A stretch of 64,000 nt of DNA from JAGRAX01 sp041391365 (GTDB lineage Bacteria > Bdellovibrionota_G > JALEGL01 > JAGRMV01), in NCBI GenBank assembly GCA_041391365.1, contig JAWKOC010000003.1:404443-468442 (forward strand), read 5' to 3'. The notes below the pieces were generated by a model. That model saw nothing but the letters and a program-made list of their open reading frames with translations. It made no database searches and was not told where the DNA came from. This document shows, one piece after another, positions 62,945 through 64,000 of this stretch (position 1 is the stretch's first letter; the number at the start of each line of letters is the position of its first letter). The translations under genes and the position numbers were made by a program.

Positions 62945-64000
62945 ATGGATTTGTTCTCATCATCTCAAGGCATTGCCCAGAAAAAAAACCAAACCACGCC
63001 CCTTGCCCAGCGACTGCGTCCCACATGTTTCGAGGACATCCTTGGCCAAGATCATTTGATTGGTCCGGAAGGCATCCTGTTTCAAATGGTTGCGCAAAAA
63101 AATTTCCACTCTTTCATTTTATGGGGACCTCCAGGAACCGGGAAAACCACCATCGCCCGTGTGTTTGCGATGGAATGTGGATTGGAATTTCATTCGTTTT
63201 CTGCGGTCCTTTCCAATTTGAAAGAAGTCAAAGACCAAATGCTCAAAGCCAAGGAGCAGCACCACATCACCGGAAAACCCACAGTCATCTTCATGGATGA
63301 AATCCATCGGTTCAACAAACTTCAGCAAGACGCATTTTTGCCATTTGTTGAATCCGGGGATCTGGTGTTGATCGGCGCGACCACAGAAAATCCTTCCTTT
63401 GAGATCCGAAATGCACTTTTGTCTCGGCTCCGTGTGTACACGGTCAAGGAGCTTTCTTCGGATAACATTGTTTCGGTGCTCGACCGCGCATTGAAGGATG
63501 ATCAAGTTCTCATCAAAAAAAACATTCGATTGGAAGACAAAGCCAAAAACTATATCGCACAGCAGTCCATGGGGGATGCACGGGCGGCGTTGACGCTTTT
63601 GGAATATTGTTCTTCCAGCTCACCGCAAAATGCTGTGATCGATCAGACCAAAGTCTCCAAGGTTCTGCAGAAAAATCCCTTGTACTACGATCAACATGGT
63701 GACCAACACTACGACATCATTTCTGCGCTACATAAATCTTTGCGAAACTCAGATGAAAATGCAGCCTTGTATTGGATGGCACGAATGCTCGAAGGTGGCG
63801 AAGATCCTTTGTATGTTGTACGCCGCTTGATTCGATTTGCCAGTGAAGATGTTGGACTTGCCGACCCTCATGCGTTGGTGCTGGCCATCGCATGTCAGCA
63901 GACAGTTCATTTTTTGGGCATGCCGGAAGGCAAGCTTGCACTTGCGCAGCTTACCGTCTATCTCGCACAAGCACCAAAATCCAATGCCATCTATCGAGCC
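62945..64000 (+). CDS. rarA: Replication-associated recombination protein RarA (partial, runs off the right edge)
   Basis: 352 codons with no stop before the window end. AAA+ ATPase related to clamp-loader subunits: PLAQRLRPTCFEDILGQDHLIG, Walker A LWGPPGTGKTT, Walker B IFMDEIHRFNK, sensor 1 LIGATTENPSFE and RLIRFASEDVGLADP. Works at stalled forks with SSB. SD AGGA is 8 nt before the ATG. Divergent from the thioesterase gene. Confidence 0.93.
   Translation, partial: MDLFSSSQGIAQKKNQTTPLAQRLRPTCFEDILGQDHLIGPEGILFQMVAQKNFHSFILWGPPGTGKTTIARVFAMECGLEFHSFSAVLSNLKEVKDQMLKAKEQHHITGKPTVIFMDEIHRFNKLQQDAFLPFVESGDLVLIGATTENPSFEIRNALLSRLRVYTVKELSSDNIVSVLDRALKDDQVLIKKNIRLEDKAKNYIAQQSMGDARAALTLLEYCSSSSPQNAVIDQTKVSKVLQKNPLYYDQHGDQHYDIISALHKSLRNSDENAALYWMARMLEGGEDPLYVVRRLIRFASEDVGLADPHALVLAIACQQTVHFLGMPEGKLALAQLTVYLAQAPKSNAIYRA

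Noticed and set aside
1..64000. CRISPR arrays, insertion sequences, prophage genes
   Set aside because: No regularly spaced repeats, no transposase or integrase motifs and no phage structural genes were seen.

Overview
This window reads as chromosome from a Gram-negative bacterium. It carries many lipoproteins and exported proteins, outer-membrane barrel candidates and a BamE-like small lipoprotein. The housekeeping block DUF177-rpmF-fabG-acpP-fabF-rpiB-glyA-msrA-ribD-ribE-ribBA-ribH-nusB and the prkA-DUF444-spoVR operon fit a deltaproteobacteria-like lineage (Bdellovibrionota, Myxococcota or an uncultivated sister group). That placement is inference only; no rRNA is present. Coding is dense with moderate base composition, apart from a clearly AT-rich patch at about 6.65-10.1 kb.

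Layout. 0-6.6 kb: redox and repair genes (ahpC end, ahpF, DUF4143 ATPase, msrB-msrA fusion, selO, DUF486 membrane protein, GFA-type zinc protein). 6.6-10.5 kb: AT-rich accessory island with a RES-Xre toxin-antitoxin pair, a frameshifted 184-codon gene and a dGTPase-like HD hydrolase, ending in a structured non-coding stretch beside tRNA-Asn(GTT). 10.5-24.8 kb: a DUF1704 protein lacking its zinc motif, guaB, a TetR-ABC1 kinase pair, guaA, lipoproteins, dnaE, a stand-alone winged-helix regulator, and the csp-cutA-pfk operon. 25.4-32.3 kb, read leftward: prkA, DUF444, spoVR, a SurA-N-like protein, rimI and a pyrK-like gene. 32.3-44.5 kb, all leftward: a large lipoprotein, TPR and M17-N proteins, nusB, the riboflavin genes, msrA, glyA, rpiB and the fatty-acid/ribosomal block. 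44.6-57.5 kb: envelope genes, HIT and sppA, then a three-gene block of exported proteins, including an 1166-residue protein with a caspase-like His/Cys pair, lying between sppA and rpsA. 57.2-64 kb: rpsT, holA, a beta-helix protein with a type IX-style C-terminal tail, a small barrel, an acyl-CoA thioesterase and the start of rarA.

The most unusual material is the large exported caspase-like protein with its two exported neighbours, the RES-Xre / frameshifted gene / dGTPase island, a 27-bp perfect inverted repeat after guaA, a PPi-type phosphofructokinase, and a set of genes whose -10 box lies exactly 6 nt before the ATG, which implies leaderless mRNAs.
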